Notes under the pieces: generated by a model
The model's input: only the letters and a program-made list of their open reading frames with translations
Told to the model about the DNA's origin: nothing
Databases searched by the model: none
Shown: one piece after another, positions 1-7,249 of the stretch
How the letters are laid out: every line of letters begins with the position of its first letter
How positions within the stretch are numbered: position 1 is the stretch's first letter
Translations under genes and position numbers: made by a program
Assembly: GCA_964607375.1 (NCBI GenBank)
Contig: CAZSJY010000048.1
Span: forward strand, 1-14,531
Length of the DNA stretch: 14,531 nt
Direction of reading: 5' to 3'
Source: JACNLC01 sp964607375
Lineage (GTDB): Bacteria > Fidelibacterota > Marinisomatia > SCGC-AAA003-L08 > JACNLC01

Positions 1-19
1 ATTGTTTGCTCATATTCAT
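1..19 (-). CDS. Probable 5' end of a divergent gene (partial, runs off the left edge)
   Basis: On the minus strand an AAAGGA Shine-Dalgarno-like sequence (plus-strand 23-28) precedes two in-frame ATG codons, at 19-17 and 13-11. The first visible residues are M-N-M-S-K-Q. The ATG at 13-11 lies 9 nt from the ribosome binding site and the one at 19-17 only 3 nt, so the inner ATG (MSKQ...) is the better start. Only a few codons are inside the window, so the product cannot be identified. If real, the gene is divergent from priA and shares the ~100-bp spacer with it. Confidence 0.4.
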
Positions 20-36
20 GTATCCTTTCTACGGTT

Positions 37-97
37 ACATTATTTATGAGGCAATGCGGTATACTTTTTTATCTGTCTAAATCATACATTATTTATG
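37..97. repeat. 12-bp direct repeat in the divergent spacer
   Basis: The sequence acattatttatg occurs at 37-48 and again at 86-97, 49 bp apart start to start, in the spacer between priA and the putative divergent gene. A 12-bp exact repeat within 100 bp is more than I would expect by chance even in A+T-rich DNA. It could be a pair of operator half-sites or a remnant duplication. No convincing -35/-10 pair was recognised beside it. Confidence 0.45.
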
Positions 98-120
98 TTG
101 TTTTGCAGTAAATTACAGCA

Positions 121-2337
121 ATGTATATTCGAGTAACATTTCCACTCTCTAGTTTTAAGACATTTTCTTATGTGGTACCTACAAACCTCAAAAAACAGGT
201 ACGACCTGGAGTGTGCGTTAGAGCTCCATTTGGAAAGCAAGAAAGAATTGGATTTGTCTTAAGTTGTTCTAAGCAATCCGATTATTCAGGTGATACAAAA
301 GAGATAACTGCAATTCACGAAGAAGATTTATCATTTTCTGAAGAATTGTGGAAAACTTTGGAATGGATTTCACATTACTACATTACACCACTTGGTAAAG
401 TCCTAAAAACTGCAGTTCCGCTTAGTTTTAACGAAAAGTATATACCGCAAAAAGAAAGAGTAGCAATAATCTCGGATATGGGAGTTTCATTTTTGTCTGA
501 AAAAAGCATAAACGCTCCAGCTCAAATTCGTGTTTTGGAAGCACTAAATCAAGTTCAAAAACCTGTTACGATTTCGTCTCTCAAAGTATTTTGTTCTTCA
601 CCACATTCTGTTTGTAAAAGATTAGAAGATAAAGGACTTATTGATATCAAAGAACAAACACGCATGACTGATCCTTTTGATTTCTACACAGCAGAAACTG
701 TAGAAGATGTAAAACTATCTAAAGATCAACAAGATGTATATACAATAATTAGAAAGTCGCTTGACAAACAGAATTATTCCCCATTTTTATTGAAAGGGGT
801 AACAGGAAGTGGAAAAACTGAGGTTTACTTAAAACTTGCTCAACAAGTAATTCAACGAGGGAAAACTGTTTTGGTTTTAGTCCCAGAAATATCTTTAACG
901 CCACAAGTAGCTAAAAAATTCCGTCATACTTTTGGAGATAAAGTCGCACTTTGGCATAGCAGAATGACAAAAGCAGAAAAAGGTTGGACCTGGCAACAGT
1001 TAAAGGAAGGAAATTTCTCTGTGGTAGTAGGAGCAAGAAGTGCAATTTTTGCTCCGGTTGACAATTTGGGTTTAATTGTAGTTGATGAAGAACAGGAATC
1101 TTCATTTAAGCAAGAGAATCCATCTCCTAGATATAATGCTCGCGATGTAGCTTTAGTTAGAGCCAAAAATGCCGAGATAACAGTGATTTTGACAAGTGCA
1201 ACTCCAAGCTTAGAATCTCATTTTAATGGTTTGCTAGATCGCTTACAGGTTGTCAATTTATCGAAAAGGTATGGAACTGCAATTTACCCAAAAGTCTCAT
1301 TAGTAGATATGAGAAAAGAATTTGCCGGAACAGAAACATCAAAGATACTGAGTAAAGAACTTGTAGAAAATATTCAAAATTGTTTAGATAAAAAAGAACA
1401 AGTAATTCTACTAAAAAATCGAAGAGGATTTTCATTAATTCAACAATGCAAATCTTGTGGACATATAGTACAATGTAAAAAATGTTCAGTTTCATTAACA
1501 TACCACAGAGCAGGCAACCAGATGATGTGTCATTATTGTCGCGATACTGAAATAGTTGCTACAAGTTGTTGTGAATGTGGAAGCGAAGAAATTCATTTTT
1601 CAGGATCTGGCACACAAAAAGTAGAAGAAATTGTGCAAGATACTTTTCCAAGAGCCAACATACTAAGAATGGATATAGATACTGCAAGAAAGCGAGGAGC
1701 TCATCATAAAATCCTTGAAAAAGTAGCCAAGCAAGAAGTGGATATCCTTCTTGGGACTCAAATGATTGCAAAGGGATTAGATTTTGAAAATGTTACTCTT
1801 GTAGGAATTATCAATGCAGATTCAGGTTTATTCTTACCTGATTTTAGAGCAGGTGAGAGAACATTTCAGTTGATTTATCAAGTCGCAGGGCGTGCAGGAA
1901 GGCACAAAAAACCCGGCAAAGCAATTGTTCAAACCTATAATCCGGATGATATTTATATTCACACAGCCTCTCAGTTGGATATTAAAAAATTCTACAATAT
2001 CGCACTTTCTCACAGACAAGAATTACAATATCCTCCATTTAGTAGATTATCTAGAATTCTATTTAGTGGAAAAAATCGTTCTTCTGTTCAACAGGTAGCA
2101 TTTCAAATTACTGAAAATCTGAGAAAAACTAAAAAAATCAATCTAATAGGACCCTCTCCTGCCCCAATAGAAAAAATTCAAGGGAAATGGCGATTTCACA
2201 CAATCATAAAAACTAACAGAAATAATCCATTTACCTTACATAATGAAATTTACAATACGCTAGGAACAGATGTTTTTGAGAAAAGTATAAAGGGAGTTTA
2301 TGTTCAAATTGATATTGATGCGGTGTCAATGTTATGA
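121..2337 (+). CDS. priA: Replication restart helicase PriA (primosomal protein N')
   Basis: PriA is the 3'-to-5' superfamily 2 DNA helicase that recognises abandoned forks and reloads the replisome. At 738 aa the length is normal (E. coli 732). The N-terminal ~200 residues correspond to the 3'-DNA-binding and winged-helix region. Walker A is G-V-T-G-S-G-K-T at 226-233. Motif II is D-E-E-Q at 322-325, where the family normally has DEEH. Eight zinc-ligand cysteines (443, 446, 452, 455, 470, 473, 483, 486) have exactly the E. coli spacing. Motifs V and VI (LGTQMIAKGLDF; PDFRAGERTFQL; QVAGRAGR) are intact. The start is the first ATG and fits the family N-terminus (YIRVTFPL), although no clear Shine-Dalgarno precedes it. 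Its stop overlaps the next start (ATGA, 2334-2337), so it heads a three-gene transcript. Confidence 0.97.
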   Translation: MYIRVTFPLSSFKTFSYVVPTNLKKQVRPGVCVRAPFGKQERIGFVLSCSKQSDYSGDTKEITAIHEEDLSFSEELWKTLEWISHYYITPLGKVLKTAVPLSFNEKYIPQKERVAIISDMGVSFLSEKSINAPAQIRVLEALNQVQKPVTISSLKVFCSSPHSVCKRLEDKGLIDIKEQTRMTDPFDFYTAETVEDVKLSKDQQDVYTIIRKSLDKQNYSPFLLKGVTGSGKTEVYLKLAQQVIQRGKTVLVLVPEISLTPQVAKKFRHTFGDKVALWHSRMTKAEKGWTWQQLKEGNFSVVVGARSAIFAPVDNLGLIVVDEEQESSFKQENPSPRYNARDVALVRAKNAEITVILTSATPSLESHFNGLLDRLQVVNLSKRYGTAIYPKVSLVDMRKEFAGTETSKILSKELVENIQNCLDKKEQVILLKNRRGFSLIQQCKSCGHIVQCKKCSVSLTYHRAGNQMMCHYCRDTEIVATSCCECGSEEIHFSGSGTQKVEEIVQDTFPRANILRMDIDTARKRGAHHKILEKVAKQEVDILLGTQMIAKGLDFENVTLVGIINADSGLFLPDFRAGERTFQLIYQVAGRAGRHKKPGKAIVQTYNPDDIYIHTASQLDIKKFYNIALSHRQELQYPPFSRLSRILFSGKNRSSVQQVAFQITENLRKTKKINLIGPSPAPIEKIQGKWRFHTIIKTNRNNPFTLHNEIYNTLGTDVFEKSIKGVYVQIDIDAVSML

Positions 2338-3230
2338 AGCTCCTTGTACCCAGCATTATTCTATTTTCAATATTGTTGTCAGATTTCATTCCAACTTCAT
2401 TGGGAAATTGTTATCTTAAAATACATCAATCTGATATAAAGGATGTAAGTTTCATTGAAGAAATGATTATTGATGAAACGAATAATTTGATAAATGAATT
2501 TGGCGCAATGGATAAACACCCGTTTACAGTTCATATAACACCATCCAGAACAGAATTTGATAAAATCACACGAGGTCATGCACCGGAATGGAGTATTGCA
2601 ATTGCAATGAGGTCTCCTGATAGAATAGTAGTTTTATCACCATCAGCTGCTCGGACATCGTTTTCCAGGTTGAAAGATGTTATTGTTCACGAATTAAACC
2701 ATGTTTATATGCACAGATACAAAAATGTATATATCCCATCATGGTTTTTAGAGGGTTTGGCGATGAGAAGTTCAGGCGAATTTTCGATAATCCATAAAAT
2801 CAAAATTTCTCAGGCAATTTGGAAATCCGACATCTTAACTCTTTCAAAATTAAACAGTATATCTTCTCATAAAAAATCAAAAATATCTCTTGCATATGGT
2901 CAATCTGCCGCATCTGTTTATGCTATGGAATTTTACTATGGTGCGACAGTTATTGGCGATATTTTAGAAAGAATGAAATTAGGAGTTGATTTTAATGAAG
3001 CATTTTATCAAGTTACTGGAGATGATCAATTAGATTTTCAGATTAAATATTCAACCTATTTAAAGGATAATTATAGTTTGATTATTTTGCTAAAAGCATC
3101 ACGATATATATTTGTACTATTGCCGATTATATTAATGCTTGGGATTTACATAAAATATAAAAAAAACAAAAAAACCCTGGAACGCTGGGAAAAAGAGGAA
3201 GTAGAAAGCGGAGATGAAGAAATCAACTAA
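2334..3230 (+). CDS. Peptidase MA-like zinc metalloprotease, secreted/membrane-anchored
   Basis: 298 aa. A hydrophobic N-terminal stretch (residues ~1-24, MKLLVPSIILFSILL...) looks like a signal peptide, and a second hydrophobic segment at ~258-273 is followed by lysines and an acidic tail. This predicts an extracytoplasmic catalytic domain anchored by a C-terminal helix. The gluzincin motif H-E-L-N-H is at 119-123 (two zinc histidines, catalytic Glu120), and W-F-L-E-G at 137-141 supplies the likely third ligand, Glu140. This HEXXH...WxxEG layout is typical of the peptidase MA-like family. Substrate unknown. The ATG overlaps the priA stop by 4 nt, and the 3' end overlaps the PorQ-like gene by 17 nt, implying coupled translation. 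The catalytic class is well supported; the biological role is not. Confidence 0.85.
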   Translation: MKLLVPSIILFSILLSDFIPTSLGNCYLKIHQSDIKDVSFIEEMIIDETNNLINEFGAMDKHPFTVHITPSRTEFDKITRGHAPEWSIAIAMRSPDRIVVLSPSAARTSFSRLKDVIVHELNHVYMHRYKNVYIPSWFLEGLAMRSSGEFSIIHKIKISQAIWKSDILTLSKLNSISSHKKSKISLAYGQSAASVYAMEFYYGATVIGDILERMKLGVDFNEAFYQVTGDDQLDFQIKYSTYLKDNYSLIILLKASRYIFVLLPIILMLGIYIKYKKNKKTLERWEKEEVESGDEEIN

Positions 3231-4134
3231 CATAACTAGTTATATCAAATCACTAACAATCTATTTTGTTATAATATTGACGATTATTTCAAGAGCTTTT
3301 TCTCAAAGTGCATATAATATTTTAGATCAATCTTCAACGGCTCGCGACATTGCACTTTCCGGTGGTGGCACTTCAATACTATCGCAAGTATCATGTACAA
3401 ATATTGCATCAATTAATATTGGGAAATTATGTCTTGGTTCAAGTATTCTATTCTATCCTGCAGATATAATGGGAAATTCAGTATATCTTTTTCATAAAAC
3501 AAAATCAGGAATTATTGGAGGAGAAATATTCTCACTTAATTATGGCATATTAGAAGATGGCGAAACTAATATTACTTTTTCTGCAAAAGACATCCTTTTA
3601 AAAGGACATTATAAAACGACAATTTGGAATAGTATCGCATTAGGAATTTCTGTTAATTATCTAAGTAGTAAAATAGAGAACTACAAATCAGATCTTGTGT
3701 CTGCTGATTTTGGCCTTAGAACAAGTGTAATTAATCGACAATTAATGATAAGTTTGGCAGCGCAGAATCTGGGGATAGTAACTAAATCTTATGAGCAAAC
3801 AGTAGAGCAACCACCTAAACGGTTTGTTATAGGACTATCATACAAACCATCACATTTTCCTGGAGTTTTGAGTGTAGATTTTCAAAAATATAATGGAGAT
3901 GAGTATCATTACATTGGTGCTATTGAGTTTAATCCTGACGGCAATTTCAAAATTCGTTTAAGTACTGGAGACCATAGATGGGACTTAACAACAGGCAATT
4001 TTTGGGAGGATATTTCCACCGGGATCGCTGTTGGATCGGGATTAACTGTTTCATCAACAACAGTTGATGTTGGATTCCAAAATATAGGTTCTGCAGGATT
4101 TGTAACTGCTATATCAATTCAATTTGATTACTAA
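3214..4134 (+). CDS. PorV/PorQ family outer-membrane beta-barrel protein
   Basis: 306 aa. A signal peptide is evident: basic start MKK, hydrophobic core ~14-25, likely cleavage after A-F-S at residue 30. The mature N-terminus (L-D-Q-S-S-T-A-R-D-I-A-L-S-G-G-G) matches the conserved opening of PorV/PorQ-type proteins, followed by alternating hydrophobic/polar strands and a terminal aromatic (F-D-Y), as in outer-membrane barrels. In type IX secretion systems PorV and PorQ belong to the surface attachment machinery; other members of this broad family are FadL-like barrels of unknown role, so a secretion function is inference. The start codon lies 17 nt inside the upstream peptidase gene. A short convergent spacer with no clear hairpin terminator follows. 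The assignment to PorQ proper rather than the wider family is uncertain. Confidence 0.75.
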   Translation: MKKSTNITSYIKSLTIYFVIILTIISRAFSQSAYNILDQSSTARDIALSGGGTSILSQVSCTNIASINIGKLCLGSSILFYPADIMGNSVYLFHKTKSGIIGGEIFSLNYGILEDGETNITFSAKDILLKGHYKTTIWNSIALGISVNYLSSKIENYKSDLVSADFGLRTSVINRQLMISLAAQNLGIVTKSYEQTVEQPPKRFVIGLSYKPSHFPGVLSVDFQKYNGDEYHYIGAIEFNPDGNFKIRLSTGDHRWDLTTGNFWEDISTGIAVGSGLTVSSTTVDVGFQNIGSAGFVTAISIQFDY

Positions 4135-4215
4135 ACATTATTCCAGAGTACAAATATCTTCAATAGTCATGTTAAAACTATAAAATAACCCTACTTCCTG
4201 TCCAATAATAACTTC

Positions 4216-5397
4216 CTAAACTATCTTGTATTTTTTACCCGTTTCGACAAATGCATTAATTGCTGTGTCTAAATGATCTTTAGTATGAGCGGCACTGATT
4301 TGAACGCGAATTCGAGCTTCGCCTTTAGGAACGACAGGATAAGAAAAACCAATAACGTAGATTCCTTTTTCAAGCATATCAGATGCAATGTTTTGGGCTA
4401 GTTTGGCATCTCCTAACATTATTGGTACAATTGGATGAACACCATCTTTAATGTCAAATCCTAACGAAGTCATTTTATTACGAAAGTACTTTGAATTATT
4501 TTCTAACTTATCTCTCAATTCAGTTGTTTCCGAAAGCATTTCCAAAACTTTAATAGATGCAGAAACAATTGCTGGAGCAACAGTATTACTAAACAAATAA
4601 GGTCTTGATCGTTGGCGAAGGATATCTATAATTTCCTGTCGTCCAGAAGTAAATCCACCAGATGCACCACCCATTGCTTTTCCGAGTGTTGATGTGATTA
4701 TATCAACTTTTCCCATGACATTGCGATATTCTATTGAACCTCTGCCGGATTCTCCAAAAAATCCTGTTGCGTGAGAGTCATCAACATGAACTAATGCATT
4801 ATATCGTTCTGCAAGCGTACAAATTTCATCAAGTTTAGCTACAAAACCATCCATCGAAAAAATACCATCAGTAGTTATCAGTCGATTTCGTTTGTTTTGA
4901 GTCTGTTCGAGAATATTCTTCAATTCCTCCATATCAGAATTTGGATACCGGTGTCTTTGAGCTTTGCAAAGTCTAACGCCATCAATTATTGATGCGTGAT
5001 TTAATGAATCGGAAATTACCGCATCATCTGAAGTTAGTATTGTTTCAAATAATCCACCATTAGCATCATAACAAGAAGAATACATTATTGTATCATCTGT
5101 TTTTAAGAATTTTGATATTTTTGTTTCCAATTCTCTGTGGATAGTTTGAGTACCACAAATAAATCTAACTGAACTTAGACCAAATCCCCATTTATCCATT
5201 CCATCTTGTGCAGAGCGAATCAACTCCGGATGGTTTGATAATCCAAGATAATTATTAGCACAAAAATTTAATACACTTTTCCCTTTAACTTGAATTTCCG
5301 CATCTTGTTGCGATTCAATAAGTCGTTCACTTTTCAGTAATCCTGCATTTTGGATTTCAGCCAGTTGATTTTTTAATTGTTTTTTTATTGTGTACAT
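4216..5397 (-). CDS. kbl: Glycine C-acetyltransferase (2-amino-3-ketobutyrate CoA ligase)
   Basis: 393 aa, full length (E. coli Kbl 398). This is a PLP-dependent alpha-oxoamine synthase that cleaves 2-amino-3-oxobutyrate with CoA to glycine and acetyl-CoA in the cytoplasm. Diagnostic features are the CANNYLGLSNHPE segment near the N-terminus, the V-D-D-S-H-A-T-G-F-F-G motif holding the PLP-contacting Asp and His, and the Schiff-base lysine in T-S-T-L-G-K-A-M-G-G (Lys240). A good ribosome binding site (GGAG at 5403-5406, 5-nt spacer) fixes the ATG. The gene starts 17 nt after the stop of the threonine dehydrogenase gene, which supplies its substrate, and that pairing favours Kbl over related KAPA or serine palmitoyl synthases. 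Confidence 0.95.
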   Translation of the reverse strand: MYTIKKQLKNQLAEIQNAGLLKSERLIESQQDAEIQVKGKSVLNFCANNYLGLSNHPELIRSAQDGMDKWGFGLSSVRFICGTQTIHRELETKISKFLKTDDTIMYSSCYDANGGLFETILTSDDAVISDSLNHASIIDGVRLCKAQRHRYPNSDMEELKNILEQTQNKRNRLITTDGIFSMDGFVAKLDEICTLAERYNALVHVDDSHATGFFGESGRGSIEYRNVMGKVDIITSTLGKAMGGASGGFTSGRQEIIDILRQRSRPYLFSNTVAPAIVSASIKVLEMLSETTELRDKLENNSKYFRNKMTSLGFDIKDGVHPIVPIMLGDAKLAQNIASDMLEKGIYVIGFSYPVVPKGEARIRVQISAAHTKDHLDTAINAFVETGKKYKIV

Positions 5398-5414
5398 ACT
5401 TTCTCCGAATTCTA

Positions 5415-6437
5415 CTACTTGGTTTCGTAGTGTTTTTTAATATTAGGAATAAGATAGTCATCGAATGCTTTTTTAAAGTTGTGGTTTGGAATCCAACCCC
5501 AATCCTTTTTTGCCAAAGAATCATTCACATCAAAAGGCCAGCTATCTACAATAGCCTGTCGTCTAATGCTTGGTTTGTAATCTACTTTCGCATTGCTAAA
5601 ATAATTTTTTAATTGCAGATGAAATTCTCCTGCACTCGGATTAAATGCAGTAACATTGTAAACATGTCTGGATAGTGTTTTATTCTGTGCTTTCATTAAT
5701 AATAAAATTGCACGAATTGCATCTGGCATCGTCATAAATGGAATAGTAGTATCTTCACGAACAAAACAATCATGATGTTTAGATTGAACTGCAAAATGAA
5801 TCATTTCAGGTGCAAAGTCGCTTGTACCTCCTGTTGGTAATGTTGTAGCACTAATAATTCCAGGGAACCGAATTGATCTGAAATCTACTAATCCGGGTTT
5901 GTAATCATCTGCAAGTCGTTGATAGAAATTTGCATAGTAAACTCCAAGATTTTCGCAATAGAGTTTGTTGCATCCGTACATTGTTTCTGGTGTGCAAAAC
6001 TCATTTTCAGAAATTTTACCGGATTTATTTTTATTTTCAAGAGAACACATTCCATAAACCGCAATCGAGCTTGGGAAAAAGAATTTTACTGGTTTCCCTT
6101 GAGTTTTGGATTGCTCAACCGCAAGATTTAATAGATTTAATGTACCACCAACATTTACTTCGTGAGCCATTTGCGGTGAGAATTCTGCGCGAGTACTCAA
6201 CAAAGCGGCAAGGTGATAAATTTCACGGATTTCGTACTCACTATTAAGTTGTTCTAGTAAATTTTTATCTAGAATATTGCCAACAATATTTTCTTGTAAA
6301 TATTTACTAATGTGCTTATCGATTGGATGTAAATCCAAACCAATAACATTAGCTGTATTTTCATTATGAAATGTGGTTATTAGACCGTGGCCAATTTCGC
6401 CATTAGCACCTGTAATGAGAATTACTTTTTTACGCAT
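5415..6437 (-). CDS. tdh: L-threonine 3-dehydrogenase, SDR (epimerase-like) type
   Basis: 340 aa extended short-chain dehydrogenase. The NAD-binding G-x-x-G-x-x-G is I-T-G-A-N-G-E-I-G at the extreme N-terminus (Gly10, Gly13, Gly16). The active-site set is Ser123/Ser124 (FFPSSIAVYG) with Y-G-C-N-K (Tyr154, Lys158). The downstream block F-P-G-I-I-S-A-T-T-L-P followed by GGTSDFAPEM is characteristic of the epimerase-like threonine dehydrogenases known from Bacteroidota and animals, unlike the zinc-dependent MDR-type Tdh of E. coli. It oxidises L-threonine to 2-amino-3-oxobutyrate. An AGGGA ribosome binding site (6443-6447) lies 5 nt before the ATG. kbl follows after 17 nt on the same strand. Without kbl next door the call would be a generic NAD-dependent epimerase; the context makes it firm. 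Confidence 0.88.
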   Translation of the reverse strand: MRKKVILITGANGEIGHGLITTFHNENTANVIGLDLHPIDKHISKYLQENIVGNILDKNLLEQLNSEYEIREIYHLAALLSTRAEFSPQMAHEVNVGGTLNLLNLAVEQSKTQGKPVKFFFPSSIAVYGMCSLENKNKSGKISENEFCTPETMYGCNKLYCENLGVYYANFYQRLADDYKPGLVDFRSIRFPGIISATTLPTGGTSDFAPEMIHFAVQSKHHDCFVREDTTIPFMTMPDAIRAILLLMKAQNKTLSRHVYNVTAFNPSAGEFHLQLKNYFSNAKVDYKPSIRRQAIVDSWPFDVNDSLAKKDWGWIPNHNFKKAFDDYLIPNIKKHYETK

Positions 6438-6461
6438 TTACTTCCCTAATTATTAAAATGA

Positions 6462-6489
6462 TATATAGAAATTACCCCTAAATTTACAA
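6462..6489 (-). promoter_or_regulatory. Possible promoter for the tdh-kbl operon
   Basis: On the minus strand TTGTAA (plus 6484-6489) and TATATA (plus 6462-6467) are separated by 16 nt, giving a predicted transcript start a few bases downstream and a leader of roughly 20 nt before the tdh ATG at 6437. The match to a sigma70-like consensus is moderate, and such matches arise by chance in A+T-rich spacers. FCB-group housekeeping promoters may also use other consensus sequences. Confidence 0.25.
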
Positions 6490-6676
6490 TAATTAGAAGA
6501 TACTAAATATTATAAACAATTTTGAAAAATATAATCAGACCTATACATACTTTATATGAATTTTAGACTAAATAGAAACATCTTCAGAAACAGAAGATTA
6601 ACCTTGGTATTTTTTAATTCTTGTAAGAAATTTGAAAGGTAGTCAGACAGTAATTTTAGAAGCAATCGGAGCACCA

Positions 6677-7189
6677 ATGGATATAAATACACAAAAATTT
6701 GCGAATTGGATAATTTTAGGAATAGGATTATTAGGATTTTTGATTTTACTATCACAAAATGAGTTTACAATTGCTATTAGCATTTTATTGAGTAGTTTAA
6801 TATTTTGGATTGGATACTCATTGCTGATGGAAGATGAACCTGATTTCAAGACATTTAGTTTTGTTTTTACCGGTGCAGGTTTATTAGTAAGCTTAGCGAT
6901 ATTTTCACATTTTGGTGTAGAAAAAGTTGCATATCCCAAGGGTGCAATTCAATTTCATAGCAATGGAATTGCAATAGCATTGGCAGTTATCTTGTTCACC
7001 CTAATTCCGGCTGTAATGGTCAAAGCAATTAGTGGAACAAAAATATTACCATCTATTCCTAACAATATTGCTTCCCAAAAAACACAAACTCCACCAAAAT
7101 CTATGGAAAAAGAAATCTATATTGACGATGATATATGGGAAGAAGCTACAGAGGAAGATTTGATTTCTGGAGAATACGAAGAAGAATAG
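6677..7189 (+). CDS. Orphan four-helix membrane protein with acidic C-terminal tail
   Basis: I do not recognise a family. From the ATG at 6677 the protein is 170 aa. Four hydrophobic segments are visible at ~11-26, ~30-50, ~60-79 and ~97-118, followed by a ~50-residue cytoplasmic-type tail. The last 27 residues (144-170) hold 14 Asp/Glu and a single Lys. The helices come in two pairs separated by a short acidic link (M-E-D-E-P-D). An in-frame TTG at 6632 would add 15 residues, but the ATG at 6677 has a GGAG ribosome binding site 5 nt upstream, the same arrangement as kbl, so I prefer it. The gene stands alone: divergent from tdh and convergent with the glycan cluster. It is probably an integral inner-membrane protein; function unknown. 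Confidence 0.7.
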   Translation: MDINTQKFANWIILGIGLLGFLILLSQNEFTIAISILLSSLIFWIGYSLLMEDEPDFKTFSFVFTGAGLLVSLAIFSHFGVEKVAYPKGAIQFHSNGIAIALAVILFTLIPAVMVKAISGTKILPSIPNNIASQKTQTPPKSMEKEIYIDDDIWEEATEEDLISGEYEEE

Positions 7190-7212
7190 AATTAAAATAC
7201 ATTAGTTTGATT

Positions 7213-7249
7213 TTGAAGACGAGTATTGCACTTCGACCTTTATTTTTTC
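7213..7249 (+). terminator. Weak candidate terminator after the orphan membrane protein
   Basis: ttgaag at 7213-7218 can pair with cttcga at 7231-7236 (six pairs, one G-T) around a 12-nt loop, followed by a T-rich stretch to 7249 that runs into the 3' end of the convergent glycosyltransferase gene. The stem is short and the loop large, so this is a weak call. Confidence 0.25.

Noticed and set aside
911..2098. Several open frames of 60-82 codons inside priA, mostly on the opposite strand
   Set aside because: They lie wholly within a well-supported gene, have low-complexity hydrophobic translations and no ribosome binding sites; they are antisense or alternative-frame shadows.
4135..4215. Search for a bidirectional terminator between the convergent PorQ-like and kbl genes
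   Set aside because: No stem of useful length followed by a T-run was found on either strand.
6522..6551. TTGAAA followed by CATACT as a promoter for the orphan membrane protein
   Set aside because: Spacing of 18 nt is acceptable but the -10 match is poor, and many equal matches exist in this A+T-rich spacer.
6580..6598. Small hairpin atcttc/gaagat in the tdh-to-membrane-protein spacer
   Set aside because: Only six A+T-biased pairs with a 7-nt loop and no T-run at the right place; too weak for a terminator or riboswitch.
6556..6642. 28-codon plus-strand ORF (MNFRLNRN...) upstream of the orphan membrane protein
   Set aside because: No ribosome binding site and no recognisable product; expected by chance in an A+T-rich spacer.
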